From positions 9,223,786 through 9,287,785 of the forward strand of contig NZ_JAGIOO010000001.1 of assembly GCF_017876755.1 (NCBI RefSeq): 64,000 bases of DNA, given 5' to 3'. Shown one piece after another: positions 44,030-52,154 of the stretch. Position numbers and translations under genes: made by a program. The notes beneath the pieces were generated by a model. That model did not search any database. It worked only from the letters and a program-made list of their open reading frames with translations, and was not told where the DNA came from. The DNA is from Crossiella equi (GTDB lineage Bacteria; Actinomycetota; Actinomycetes; Mycobacteriales; Pseudonocardiaceae). How positions within the stretch are numbered: position 1 is the stretch's first letter; each line of letters starts with the position of its first letter.

Positions 44030-44067
44030 GCGTCAGCCGGCGGTGGTGCTCCGCTGCCGGCTGACGC
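44030..44067 (+). terminator. Hairpin after the GH2 gene
   Basis: GCGTCAGCCGGC and GCCGGCTGACGC are exact 12-base arms around a 14-base loop, 58 bases after the GH2 stop. The rest of the 288-base gap to DoxX shows no supported gene. Confidence 0.6.
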
Positions 44068-44260
44068 TGGAGCCGCCGACCGACTGACGCAGGGTGGAGC
44101 CCTCGTTGGGAAGGGCTTGCCCATCGACGCGCGGCCCGGTGTCCGCGTTGTGGACCACCACGTGCGTGCTGCCGCCGTCCCGGGCCGCGGTGGCGCACGG
44201 CGGTAGGCTGTCCCGGCACGAGCGGAATGCGACCGAACTCGCCCGGGGAGTGGACATCCG

Positions 44261-44740
44261 GTGAACCAGGTGGCGGTGTGGCTGAAGGCGGACGGACCCC
44301 CTGCGCTGGTCCTGGTGCGGCTGGCGGCCGGGGCGGTGTTCCTGGCCGAGGGGATCGGCAAGTTCCTGTACCCGGATCAGCAGGCCGCGGGCCGGTTCGC
44401 CAAGATCGGGATCCCGGCTCCGGAGGTGTTCGGGCCGCTGTCCGCCGTGGCCGAGACCGCCTGCGGCGTGCTGCTCCTGCTCGGCCTGCTCACCCGGCTG
44501 GCCACCTTGCCGGTGCTGGTCACCATGGTCCTGGCGCTGGCGCTGACCAAGGTGCCGATCCTGTGGGGCGGCTCGGTGGACAAGCCCAAGGCGCACGGGC
44601 TGTGGGACATGGCGCACGAGTCCCGCACCGACTGGGCGATGTTGCTGTGCCTGACGTACCTGCTCGTCGCCGGGCCCGGCCGGTGGTCGCTGGATGCCGC
44701 GCTGGCGCGGCGGTTCCCGGTGTCACCCCGGACGAGGTGA
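44261..44740 (+). CDS. DoxX-family membrane protein
   Basis: A 159-residue protein with four membrane helices. The DoxX pattern is clear: VRLAAGAVFLAEGIGKFLYP near the N terminus, GIPAPEVFGPL and then VAETACGVLLLLGLLTRLA. The family takes part in redox and membrane stress functions in some bacteria, but its biochemical role is not settled. It starts at GTG 44261, transcribed toward the convergent LacI gene, and seems unrelated to the sugar genes around it. Confidence 0.9.
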   Translation: MNQVAVWLKADGPPALVLVRLAAGAVFLAEGIGKFLYPDQQAAGRFAKIGIPAPEVFGPLSAVAETACGVLLLLGLLTRLATLPVLVTMVLALALTKVPILWGGSVDKPKAHGLWDMAHESRTDWAMLLCLTYLLVAGPGRWSLDAALARRFPVSPRTR

Positions 44741-44775
44741 CCTGACCGCCGCACGGGAGCACGAGCCCCGCGGCC

Positions 44776-45786
44776 TCAGCCGGGTCGGCGCCGCCGGACG
44801 CTGGCGCGCTCGGTCAGTCTGGGCGGCAACAGGGTCAGCGCCGGCGCCGGATCACCGGCCAGACCGGCCCGCAGCAGCTCGACCGCGCGGCGGCCCAGTT
44901 CCTCCGCGGGCAGGTGCACCGAGGTGAGCCGGGGGCGCAGGCGGTCGGCCAGCTCGTCCGGGCAGAGCGCCACCACCGACATGTCCTCCGGCACCCGGCG
45001 GCCGAACTCCCGCAGCGCGTCCAGCACCGGGACCAGGGCGGCCTCGTTGTGCACCACCAGACCGGTCAGCCGCGGGTGCTCGCGCAGCAGTTCGGCGATC
45101 ATCGCCCGGGCCGCGGCGGGGGAGCTGTCCGTGGCCCGGGTGGTCACCGAGACCCCGCGCCGCACCGCCGCGGTGGTGAACCCGGCCGCCGTCCGGTGCG
45201 CGAAACCGGTGTCCCGCAGGTACACCGGCTGTTCCGAACCGAGCAGCGCCACGCACTGGTGGCCCAGGTCGGCGAGGTGGTCCAGGCAGCGCGCGCCCGC
45301 GGCGGTGAAGTCCAGGTCCACCGCGGTCAGCCCGGCCTGGTCGACCGGGAAGCCGATCAGCACCGAGGGCTGGTCCAGCTCGCGCAGCACCGGCACCCGG
45401 GCGTCGTGCATCTCCACGTCCATGACCACCAGGCCGTCCAGCCGGCCGGTGCGCGCCGCCTCCCGGATCCCCTCCGGGCCGCGGTCCCCGGTCAGCAGCA
45501 GCACGTCCAGCCCGTGCTCGCGGGCGGCCAGCGCGACCGCGCTGACGAAGCGCATCAACACCGGCACGTTGGTGTCCAGGTACAGCGGGGCCACTAGGCC
45601 GAGCAACTGGTGGCGGGCCGATCCGGCACGGCGGGCGGACTGCCGCGGGTGGTAGCCGAGCGCGCGCACGCTCTCCTCGACCCGGGCGCGGGTCACGCCG
45701 GAGATGGAGCGCTTGCCGGAGAGCACATAGGACACCGTGCTGGGCGCGACGCCCGCTCGCTGAGCCACGTCGGCGATCGTCACCAT
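44776..45786 (-). CDS. LacI-family repressor
   Basis: A 336-residue repressor: DNA-binding domain VTIADVAQRAGVAPSTVSYV, hinge (YHPRQSARRAGS), and sugar-sensing domain to the end. It is closely related to the LacI protein at 54471: both have STVSYVLSGKRSIS, matching VMDV segments and CPDELA near the C terminus, so they share an ancestor and possibly similar operators. It diverges from the pectate lyase gene with 260 bases between, where a 10-base inverted repeat sits. Control of the pectate lyases is likely. Confidence 0.9.
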   Translation of the reverse strand: MVTIADVAQRAGVAPSTVSYVLSGKRSISGVTRARVEESVRALGYHPRQSARRAGSARHQLLGLVAPLYLDTNVPVLMRFVSAVALAAREHGLDVLLLTGDRGPEGIREAARTGRLDGLVVMDVEMHDARVPVLRELDQPSVLIGFPVDQAGLTAVDLDFTAAGARCLDHLADLGHQCVALLGSEQPVYLRDTGFAHRTAAGFTTAAVRRGVSVTTRATDSSPAAARAMIAELLREHPRLTGLVVHNEAALVPVLDALREFGRRVPEDMSVVALCPDELADRLRPRLTSVHLPAEELGRRAVELLRAGLAGDPAPALTLLPPRLTERASVRRRRPG

Positions 45787-45872
45787 TCCGCGAGGCTAAC
45801 GATCCGCCGCGGCTGATCGGAAGGGCCGAACGTCTGCCGTTGGCACTGGTAAGACCGTTTCCTGTTTTTCGA

Positions 45873-45899
45873 TCGTTCGATTCGAATCCAATCGAACGA
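45873..45899. promoter_or_regulatory. Inverted repeat between LacI and pectate lyase genes
   Basis: TCGTTCGATT and AATCGAACGA are exact 10-base arms around CGAATCC, in an AT-rich segment 87 bases from the LacI start and about 150 bases before the pectate lyase. A candidate operator for the divergent pair. Confidence 0.55.
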
Positions 45900-46046
45900 A
45901 ATCATGTATGTGATTCTCCGGTGCCATTTCCGCGTATTGACATGATGTTTACCCGCCATTACTGTCGTGGCTATTCCGAATCGCCTCGGTTGCCGGACTC
46001 CGCCGCTGTTCATTGTTCTTCCTTTTCTCCCGTTGAAAGGAACGAG

Positions 46047-46976
46047 ATGTCGAGAACACGTGTCGCGCTGCTCACCGCGGTCGTGGTGGCCGGCGCCGTG
46101 GTGGCCGCGCCCGCCGCCCAGGCCGCCCCGCCACTGGTCGGCTGGGCCACCCAGGGCGGGGGCACCACCGGCGGTGGCGGGGCCACGCCGGTCACCGTCA
46201 GCACGGCGGCCGCCTTCACCGCCGCGGTCTCCGCCGGCGCCCCCGCGGTGATCCGGGTTTCCGGCACGATCACCCTGTCGAGCATGGCCAAGATCGCCTC
46301 CAACAAGACGATCATCGGCTCCGGCGCGAACGCCACCATCACCGGCCAGGGGCTCAACATCTCCCGGGCCGCCAACGTGATCGTGCGCAACCTGAACTTC
46401 CGGAGCTGGGGCGATGACGCGATCCAGGTGGAGTACTCCAACCGGATCTGGATCGACCACAACAGCTTCAGCAGCGGCAAGGACGGGGCCGTGGACGTCA
46501 AGCGCGCCTCGGACCTCGTCACCGTGTCCTGGAACAAGTTCTCCAGCCACAACAAGACCATGCTGCTCGGCCACAGCGACGGCAACGGCGGCGAGGACCG
46601 CGGCAAGCTGCGCGTCACCTACCACCACAACCACTTCGACGGCACGCAGCAGCGGCACCCCCGGGTGCGCTTCGGCAACCCGGTGCACGTGTTCAACAAC
46701 TACTACGGCGGGGTCACCGACTACGGCGTCGCCGCCACCGTGGAAGCCGGGGTTCTGGTCGAAGGCAATTTCTTCGAAAACACCAAGGACCCGTACCATC
46801 TCGGTGAGGGGAGTTCTCCCGGCGGTTCCTTGGTGGCCCGGGACAACCATTTCGTGAACTCCGGTTCCGGGCAGACCGGTGGCAGCGTGAAAAGCATTCC
46901 GTACAGCTACACCCTGGACCGCGCGAGTGACGTGCGGTCGATCGTGCGGAATGGCGCGGGCGCAGGGCGCATCTGA
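46047..46976 (+). CDS. Secreted PL1 pectate lyase
   Basis: A 309-residue secreted enzyme with a signal peptide ending near QAAPPL. It is a right-handed parallel beta-helix: NKTIIGSGANATI, NVIVRNLNFR, the calcium-site motif WIDHNSF with DGAVDVKRASD, and the catalytic arginine region QQRHPRVRFGNPVHVFNNYY. This is the complete PL1 set. It cleaves polygalacturonate by beta-elimination outside the cell. The ATG at 46047 has GAAAGGAACGAG upstream. It is followed by a strong terminator and then a second type of pectate lyase. Confidence 0.93.
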   Translation: MSRTRVALLTAVVVAGAVVAAPAAQAAPPLVGWATQGGGTTGGGGATPVTVSTAAAFTAAVSAGAPAVIRVSGTITLSSMAKIASNKTIIGSGANATITGQGLNISRAANVIVRNLNFRSWGDDAIQVEYSNRIWIDHNSFSSGKDGAVDVKRASDLVTVSWNKFSSHNKTMLLGHSDGNGGEDRGKLRVTYHHNHFDGTQQRHPRVRFGNPVHVFNNYYGGVTDYGVAATVEAGVLVEGNFFENTKDPYHLGEGSSPGGSLVARDNHFVNSGSGQTGGSVKSIPYSYTLDRASDVRSIVRNGAGAGRI

Positions 46977-46990
46977 CCCCGCGCCGTTTT

Positions 46991-47032
46991 CCCGGAGGCG
47001 GCGGGCGGGGTGGCTCCCCCGCCGCCTCCGGG
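46991..47032 (+). terminator. Terminator after the pectate lyase gene
   Basis: CCCGGAGGCGGCGGG and CCCGCCGCCTCCGGG form 15-base arms around a 12-base loop, 14 bases after the stop codon. Confidence 0.85.
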
Positions 47033-47068
47033 GCTGGCCCGTCCCCGCACGCCGGAGGTTGCCCGCTG

Positions 47069-48820
47069 ATGAACACGCCCCTGTCCCGCCGCGCCTTCAC
47101 CAGGCTGGCCGCCGCGCCGATCGCGCTGGCCCTCACCGGCGCCGAGGCCGCGGCGGCCTCGCCCGCGCCCACGGAGCCGGTGCCCGTGGCACCGGCCATG
47201 CGCCGGGCCGCGGTGCACTTCGACCAGGTGGTGTCCCACCGGGGCGGCTACGTCTGGAGCTATCTGCCGGACCTGTCCGCCTGCTGGGGCGAGCTGGAGG
47301 CCCGGCGCAGCATGTGCTGGATCCAGCCCCCGGGCACACCCTCGGTGGGGCACAGCCTGCTCGACGCCTACCACGCCACCGGCGCGGAGGAGTGCTACCG
47401 CGCCGCCGAGCGCACCGGGCTGGCGCTGGTGGCCGCGCAGCTGCCGGTGGGCGGCTGGAACTACGTGCACGACTTCGCCGGGACCGCCGCGCTGCGCCAC
47501 TGGTACGAGACCGTCGGCGCGAACGGCTGGCGGCTGGAGGAGTTCCAGCACCACTACGGCAACGCCACCTTCGACGACGCCGGCACCGCGGTCTCCGCGC
47601 AACTGCTGCTGCGGCTGTACCTGGAGCGCCGCGACCCCCGCTTCCGCGCGCCGCTGGAGCGGGCCATCCAGTTCGTGCTGCGCGCCCAGTTCCGCGGCGG
47701 CGTGGCCGATGGCGGCTGGCCGCAACGCTTCCCGGCGGTGCCGTGGGCGGCGCGCGAGGTGCCGTGGCCCCGGGACCGGCCGTCCTGGGTACCCGCGGCC
47801 GTCCGGCACGGCATGGAGGACGGCGAGTACACCCAGCACGTCACCTTCAACGACGACGTGCTGGGGGAGAACATCAAGTTCCTGCTGATGTGCACGCTCA
47901 CCCTGCGCCGCGGCGACCTGGTCGAACCGGTGCTGCGCGCGATGCGCTGCCTGCACCGCCTGCGGCAGCCCGGACCGCAGGCGGGCTGGGGCCTGCAGCA
48001 CCTGTCCCGCCCCGCCCGCGGCCGCCCGGCCGGGGCACCCGCCGGCGCGCGCTCCTACGAGCCGCGCGCACTGGCCACGCACACCACCCAGACCAACATC
48101 CGCCAGCTGTTCCACTACTTCCGCCTCACCGGTGACCGGAGCTTCCTGGACCGGGTGCCCGCGGCGATCGACTGGCTGCGCGGCTGCCGCCTCACCGAAG
48201 CGCAGCTGGCGGAGAACCCGTTGCTGGCCGGGCGAACCCACCCCACCTTCGTCGAGCTCGGCACCGACCGCGCGCTGTTCGTGCACCGCTTCGGCTCCAA
48301 CGTCCGCAACGGCGCCTACTACACCGACCACGACCACCGCCGCACCCTCGGCCACTACTCCGCCGGCCGCGCCATCGACCTGGACGGCCTGCAGCGCACC
48401 TATGACCAGCTGCGCGCGCTGACCCCGGCGGAGGTGGCCGACCTGCGTGAGCGCTCACCCCTGGGCCGCGGCCGGACCGACCGGCTGCCCCGCTACTTCT
48501 CCCTGCGTGACCTGGAGCCGACCGACCTGTTCCGCGACGCGCCCGAACAGCTGCCCACGGTGACCGAGGAGCAGGCGGCCGCTCTGGTGGCCGGGCTCGG
48601 CGCACGGGACCACTGGCTCAGCCCGGCCGAGTCGGTCACCCATCCCTACCGCGGCCGCCCGCCCGCCACGCCGCACCACGGCCAGGAGCACATGAGCACC
48701 CACGTCGGCGATGAGCACGACACCTCGCCGCACCCCGTGCCGAACCCGCCGCAGGTGATCAGCACCAGCACCTTCGTCGCCAACATGGGCAAGCTCATCG
48801 CCTGGGTCTCCCGCCGCTGA
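47069..48820 (+). CDS. Secreted PL10-like pectic acid lyase
   Basis: A 583-residue protein with a twin-arginine type signal (SRRAFTRLAAAPIAL). The body is an alpha/alpha toroid-like pectate lyase of the PelA type: GGYVWSYLPDLSACWGE, GGWNYVHDFAG, HYGNATFDDAGT, DGGWPQRFP and FNDDVLGENIKFLL, ending with TYDQLRALTP. The family degrades pectic acid. It is longer than typical 350-residue PL10 catalytic domains, the excess being C-terminal. RBS CGGAGG precedes ATG 47069. It pairs with the upstream PL1 enzyme for pectin use. Confidence 0.8.
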   Translation: MNTPLSRRAFTRLAAAPIALALTGAEAAAASPAPTEPVPVAPAMRRAAVHFDQVVSHRGGYVWSYLPDLSACWGELEARRSMCWIQPPGTPSVGHSLLDAYHATGAEECYRAAERTGLALVAAQLPVGGWNYVHDFAGTAALRHWYETVGANGWRLEEFQHHYGNATFDDAGTAVSAQLLLRLYLERRDPRFRAPLERAIQFVLRAQFRGGVADGGWPQRFPAVPWAAREVPWPRDRPSWVPAAVRHGMEDGEYTQHVTFNDDVLGENIKFLLMCTLTLRRGDLVEPVLRAMRCLHRLRQPGPQAGWGLQHLSRPARGRPAGAPAGARSYEPRALATHTTQTNIRQLFHYFRLTGDRSFLDRVPAAIDWLRGCRLTEAQLAENPLLAGRTHPTFVELGTDRALFVHRFGSNVRNGAYYTDHDHRRTLGHYSAGRAIDLDGLQRTYDQLRALTPAEVADLRERSPLGRGRTDRLPRYFSLRDLEPTDLFRDAPEQLPTVTEEQAAALVAGLGARDHWLSPAESVTHPYRGRPPATPHHGQEHMSTHVGDEHDTSPHPVPNPPQVISTSTFVANMGKLIAWVSRR

Positions 48821-48920
48821 CCCGCTTCACCGCCCCAGCCACCGGTGCCCCAGCGACGCCGCTCCGCGTTAACCCTCACAACACCCGCCTGCGCGGCGAG
48901 CCCGCCCGCATTCATGCGCG

Positions 48921-48940
48921 ATTCGACATGAGTGTCGAAT
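48921..48940. promoter_or_regulatory. Perfect inverted repeat upstream of the ABC/GH31 operon
   Basis: ATTCGACA and TGTCGAAT are exact arms around TGAG, in the 309-base gap after the PL10 gene, 190 bases before the binding-protein gene. It is followed by a further half-site (GTCGAATT). It may be a second operator or a protein-binding site of another regulator. Confidence 0.5.
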
Positions 48941-49086
48941 GTGGTCGAATTCCGGCTCCGATTGGCACGGCCGGACGCAACTGCTGCTTCCTTTGCGTGG
49001 CAACGCGGACCGTTGCCGAGGTTGCCAGAAAGGTCCTCCGATGACAGGTGTTGACGTTCTTCGCCGGGGCGCCGTAGCTTCTCCGG

Positions 49087-49100
49087 TCGAAGCGCTTCGA
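49087..49100. promoter_or_regulatory. Perfect LacI operator of the ABC/GH31 operon
   Basis: TCGAAGCGCTTCGA is a perfect 14-base palindrome with the central GCGC of LacI operators, 30 bases before the binding-protein start. The operon itself ends with a LacI gene, its likely ligand. Confidence 0.8.
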
Positions 49101-49129
49101 TTCCCGGTGAATCGCCCTGGAGGACTTCC

Positions 49130-50416
49130 ATGTTAACGATCACACGACTAGTTGCGCTGGGCGCTGTGCTGCTGCTCCTCGCCGGGTGCGGGGGTGGGGC
49201 GGGTGACGCCGACGGCAAGACCTTGGAGGTCTGGCACTACGAAGCGCCCAACAGCGCCATGGGAGTGGCGTGGCGGGAGGCGATCAAGGAGTTCGAGGCG
49301 AGTCATCCCGGAGTGAAGGTTCGGTTCCAGGAGAAGGGCTTCGAGCAGATCCAGAAGACCGCGCCGATGGTGCTGAACTCGCGGGAGGCGCCGGATGTGC
49401 TGGAGTACAACAAGGGCAACGCCACCACCGGCCTGCTCGCCCGGCAGGGGCTGCTCACCGACCTCACCGAGGAGGTGACCAGGCGCGGCTGGGACAAGGT
49501 GCTCGCGCCGGGCCTGCAGACCACCGCCCGCTACGACGACAAGGGAGTGATGGGCTCGGGCAAGTGGTTCGGGGTGCCCAACTACGCCGAGTACGTCACC
49601 GTCTACTACAACAAGGACGCCTTCGCCCAGCGCGGCCTCTCGGTGCCCACCACGCTGGCGGAGTTCACCGCCGCCATGGACGCCTTCGTCGCCGCCGGCA
49701 TCACGCCGTTGGCGGTGGGCGGCGCGGAGTACCCGGCCCAGCAGATCCTCTACCAGCTCGCGCTGAGCAAGGCCGACCGCGGCTGGGTGGACCGCTTCCA
49801 GCGCTACACCGGCCCGGTGGACTTCCACGACGCCGCCTGGACCTACGGCGCGGAGACCTTCGCCGAATGGGTGCGCAAGGGCTATCTCAGCAGCAAGTCC
49901 GCCGGGGTCAAGGCCGAGGACATGGGCGCGGCCTTCACCCGGGGCGAGCACCCGATCATGATCTCCGGCAGCTGGTGGCACGGCCGGCTGGCCAAGGAGG
50001 TGAGCGCTTTCCAGTGGGGCACCTTCCGCTGGCCCGGCAACGCGCTCAACGCCGGTTCCGCCGGCAACCACTGGGTGGTCCCGCAGGGCTCGAAGAACAA
50101 GCAGCTGGCCTACGACTTCATCGACATCACCATGCGGAAGTCGATCCAGCACAAGCTCGCCGAGGTCGGCGCCATCGCCGTCGGCGCCGACCCGGCCGCC
50201 AGCTCGGACCCGCGCATCACCGCGCTGACCGAGGACTTCACCGCCCTGGTGAGGGCGGACGGCCTGGCCTTCTACCCGGACTGGCCCGCACCCGGCTACT
50301 ACGACACCATGGTCTCGGCCACCCAGAAGCTGATCACCGGATCGGCCTCCCCGTACCAGGTGCTGGACGAGCTGGCCAAGCCGTACCGGGAAAACCTGGC
50401 CGCGGTCGGCCGATGA
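49130..50416 (+). CDS. Sugar ABC transporter solute-binding lipoprotein
   Basis: A 428-residue family 1 solute-binding protein. The signal peptide ends in the lipobox LLAGC. The mature region begins LEVWHYEAPNSAMG and has the APDVLEYNKGN segment near 85 and a C-terminal lobe with PIMISGSWWHGRL. RBS GGAGGA precedes ATG 49130. It is the first gene of an operon with two permeases, a GH31 enzyme and a LacI repressor, all overlapping by four or more bases. The GH31 type suggests isoprimeverose or other xyloglucan oligosaccharides as ligand; this is inference. Confidence 0.93.
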   Translation: MLTITRLVALGAVLLLLAGCGGGAGDADGKTLEVWHYEAPNSAMGVAWREAIKEFEASHPGVKVRFQEKGFEQIQKTAPMVLNSREAPDVLEYNKGNATTGLLARQGLLTDLTEEVTRRGWDKVLAPGLQTTARYDDKGVMGSGKWFGVPNYAEYVTVYYNKDAFAQRGLSVPTTLAEFTAAMDAFVAAGITPLAVGGAEYPAQQILYQLALSKADRGWVDRFQRYTGPVDFHDAAWTYGAETFAEWVRKGYLSSKSAGVKAEDMGAAFTRGEHPIMISGSWWHGRLAKEVSAFQWGTFRWPGNALNAGSAGNHWVVPQGSKNKQLAYDFIDITMRKSIQHKLAEVGAIAVGADPAASSDPRITALTEDFTALVRADGLAFYPDWPAPGYYDTMVSATQKLITGSASPYQVLDELAKPYRENLAAVGR

Positions 50417-51324
50417 GCGCGATCGCCACCGGGCGGGCGCGGACCTACTGGCTCTACCTGGTCCCGGGCGCGCTGCTGTTCCTGGCCGTGATCCTGGTGC
50501 CGTTGCTGATGAACGTGGGCATCAGCCTGACCACCTGGTCCGGGGTCGGGGAGCCGCGGTGGACCGGGCTGGACAACTACGAACGCCTCTTCGCCGACAG
50601 CGCCTTCTGGGCCTCCTTCCGCAACAACCTCGGCCTGATCCTGGCCATGGCGGTGATCCCGACCGCGGCCGGGCTGGTGCTGGCCGCGGTGCTCTTCGAC
50701 GTGGTGGGCAAGCGGTTCGGCCCGCGCACCGCCAGCCTCATCCGCGCCTGCCTCTACCTGCCGCAGGTGCTGCCCATCGCGGTGGCCGGCATCGTGTGGA
50801 GCTGGATCCTGGCCCCGGACAAGGGCGCGCTGAACGAACTGCTCTCCGCGCTCGGGCTCGGCGCGCTGGCCCAGAACTGGCTCGGTGACCCGGACCTGGC
50901 GCTGTACAGCGTGATGGGCGTGATGATCTGGGTGCAGCTGGGCTACCCGCTGGTGATCTTCATGGCCGGGCTGCAGCGGGTCGACCCCGCGCTGTACGAG
51001 GCCGCCGACCTCGACGGCGCCTCCTGGTGGCGGCGGTTCTGGCACATCACCGTGCCGCACATCCGGCCGGAGGGCTTCGTGGTGCTGCTGACCTGCACCA
51101 TCGCCGCGCTCAAGGTCTTCGGCCCGATCTACGTGCTCACCCGGGGCGGACCCGGCGGGGCCACCGCGGTGCCCTCCTACTCCTCCTTCCAGAACTTCTT
51201 CGAGCGCACCCAGGTCGGTTACGGCGCGGCCATCGCCACCGTGCTGCTGGTGCTGATCCTGGTGCTGACCGCGGTGTTCGTGCGGGTGCAGCACCGCACC
51301 GAACGGATGGAGGAACGCGGATGA
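50413..51324 (+). CDS. Sugar ABC transporter permease (MalF type)
   Basis: A 303-residue CUT1 permease with six membrane helices, starting at an ATG that overlaps the binding-protein stop (ATGA). The EAA loop YEAADLDGASWWRRFWHITVP is intact. It forms the channel with the next permease; its own stop overlaps that start. No ATPase is in the operon, so a shared ATPase elsewhere is needed. Confidence 0.93.
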   Translation: MSAIATGRARTYWLYLVPGALLFLAVILVPLLMNVGISLTTWSGVGEPRWTGLDNYERLFADSAFWASFRNNLGLILAMAVIPTAAGLVLAAVLFDVVGKRFGPRTASLIRACLYLPQVLPIAVAGIVWSWILAPDKGALNELLSALGLGALAQNWLGDPDLALYSVMGVMIWVQLGYPLVIFMAGLQRVDPALYEAADLDGASWWRRFWHITVPHIRPEGFVVLLTCTIAALKVFGPIYVLTRGGPGGATAVPSYSSFQNFFERTQVGYGAAIATVLLVLILVLTAVFVRVQHRTERMEERG

Positions 51325-52154
51325 GCCGGCGACGGATCGGCTGGCCCGCCACGGCGGTGCTGCTCTCGCTGCTCGTGCTGGCGGTGACCGTGCTGGTGCC
51401 GTTCGCGATCGTGGCGCTCAACGCGGTCAAGACACCCGCGGAGTACGCCGCGGGCGGGCCGCTGAGCCTGCCCGGTGGCCTGCACCTGGACGGGATCGTG
51501 GAGTTCTGGCACCGGGTGGACTTCGGCGGCAAGCTGCTCAACAGCGCGCTGATCAGCGGCTCGGTCGCGGTGCTGGCGGTGCTGGTCTCGGTGTGCAGCG
51601 CCTACGCGCTGGGCATCGGCCGGGTGCGCGGGCGGACCTGGCTCGTGGTGCTGTTCCTGATCGCCAACACCCTGCCGCAGGAAGCCCTGGTCTACCCGCT
51701 CTACCACCTGTTCAAGGAAGTCGGCCTGTACGACACCCAGCTTGGGGTGATCATCGTCTTCACCGTCATCCAGGCCGCCTTCGGCACCTACCTGCTCTCC
51801 TCGATCCTGGGCGCCTTCCCGCGCGAGGTCCTGGAGGCGGCCCGGATCGACGGCGCGAACAGCTGGCAGGTGCTGACCAGGGTGGTGGTGCCGATCAGCC
51901 GCCCGACGCTGGGCGTGCTGTTCGTCTTCTTCTTCATCTGGACCTGGAACGAGTTCTTCCTGCCGCTGGTGCTGCTGGTCTCCAACGAGACCCAGACCGT
52001 ACCGGTGGCCCTGGGCGTGCTGCAGGGCCAGCGGATGATGGACGCGACCACCACCAGCGCCTCGGCGCTGCTGGGCGTCATCCCGGCCATCGCCTTCTTT
52101 CTGATCTTCCAACGCACCCTGACCAGGGGTCTGACCGTGGGAATGGGCCGATGA
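51321..52154 (+). CDS. Sugar ABC transporter permease (MalG type)
   Basis: A 277-residue permease. Helices start at AVLLSLLVLAVTVLVPFAIV; the EAA loop reads LEAARIDGANSWQVLTRVVVP and is followed by the conserved FFFIWTWNEFFLPLVLL. It overlaps the upstream permease (ATGA) and its stop overlaps the GH31 start. It completes the membrane part of the importer. Confidence 0.93.
   Translation: MSRRRIGWPATAVLLSLLVLAVTVLVPFAIVALNAVKTPAEYAAGGPLSLPGGLHLDGIVEFWHRVDFGGKLLNSALISGSVAVLAVLVSVCSAYALGIGRVRGRTWLVVLFLIANTLPQEALVYPLYHLFKEVGLYDTQLGVIIVFTVIQAAFGTYLLSSILGAFPREVLEAARIDGANSWQVLTRVVVPISRPTLGVLFVFFFIWTWNEFFLPLVLLVSNETQTVPVALGVLQGQRMMDATTTSASALLGVIPAIAFFLIFQRTLTRGLTVGMGR

Noticed and set aside
44033-44617. 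Minus-strand frame after the GH2 gene and through DoxX
   Set aside because: Antisense of DoxX; the end of the frame is only the terminator stem read as codons.
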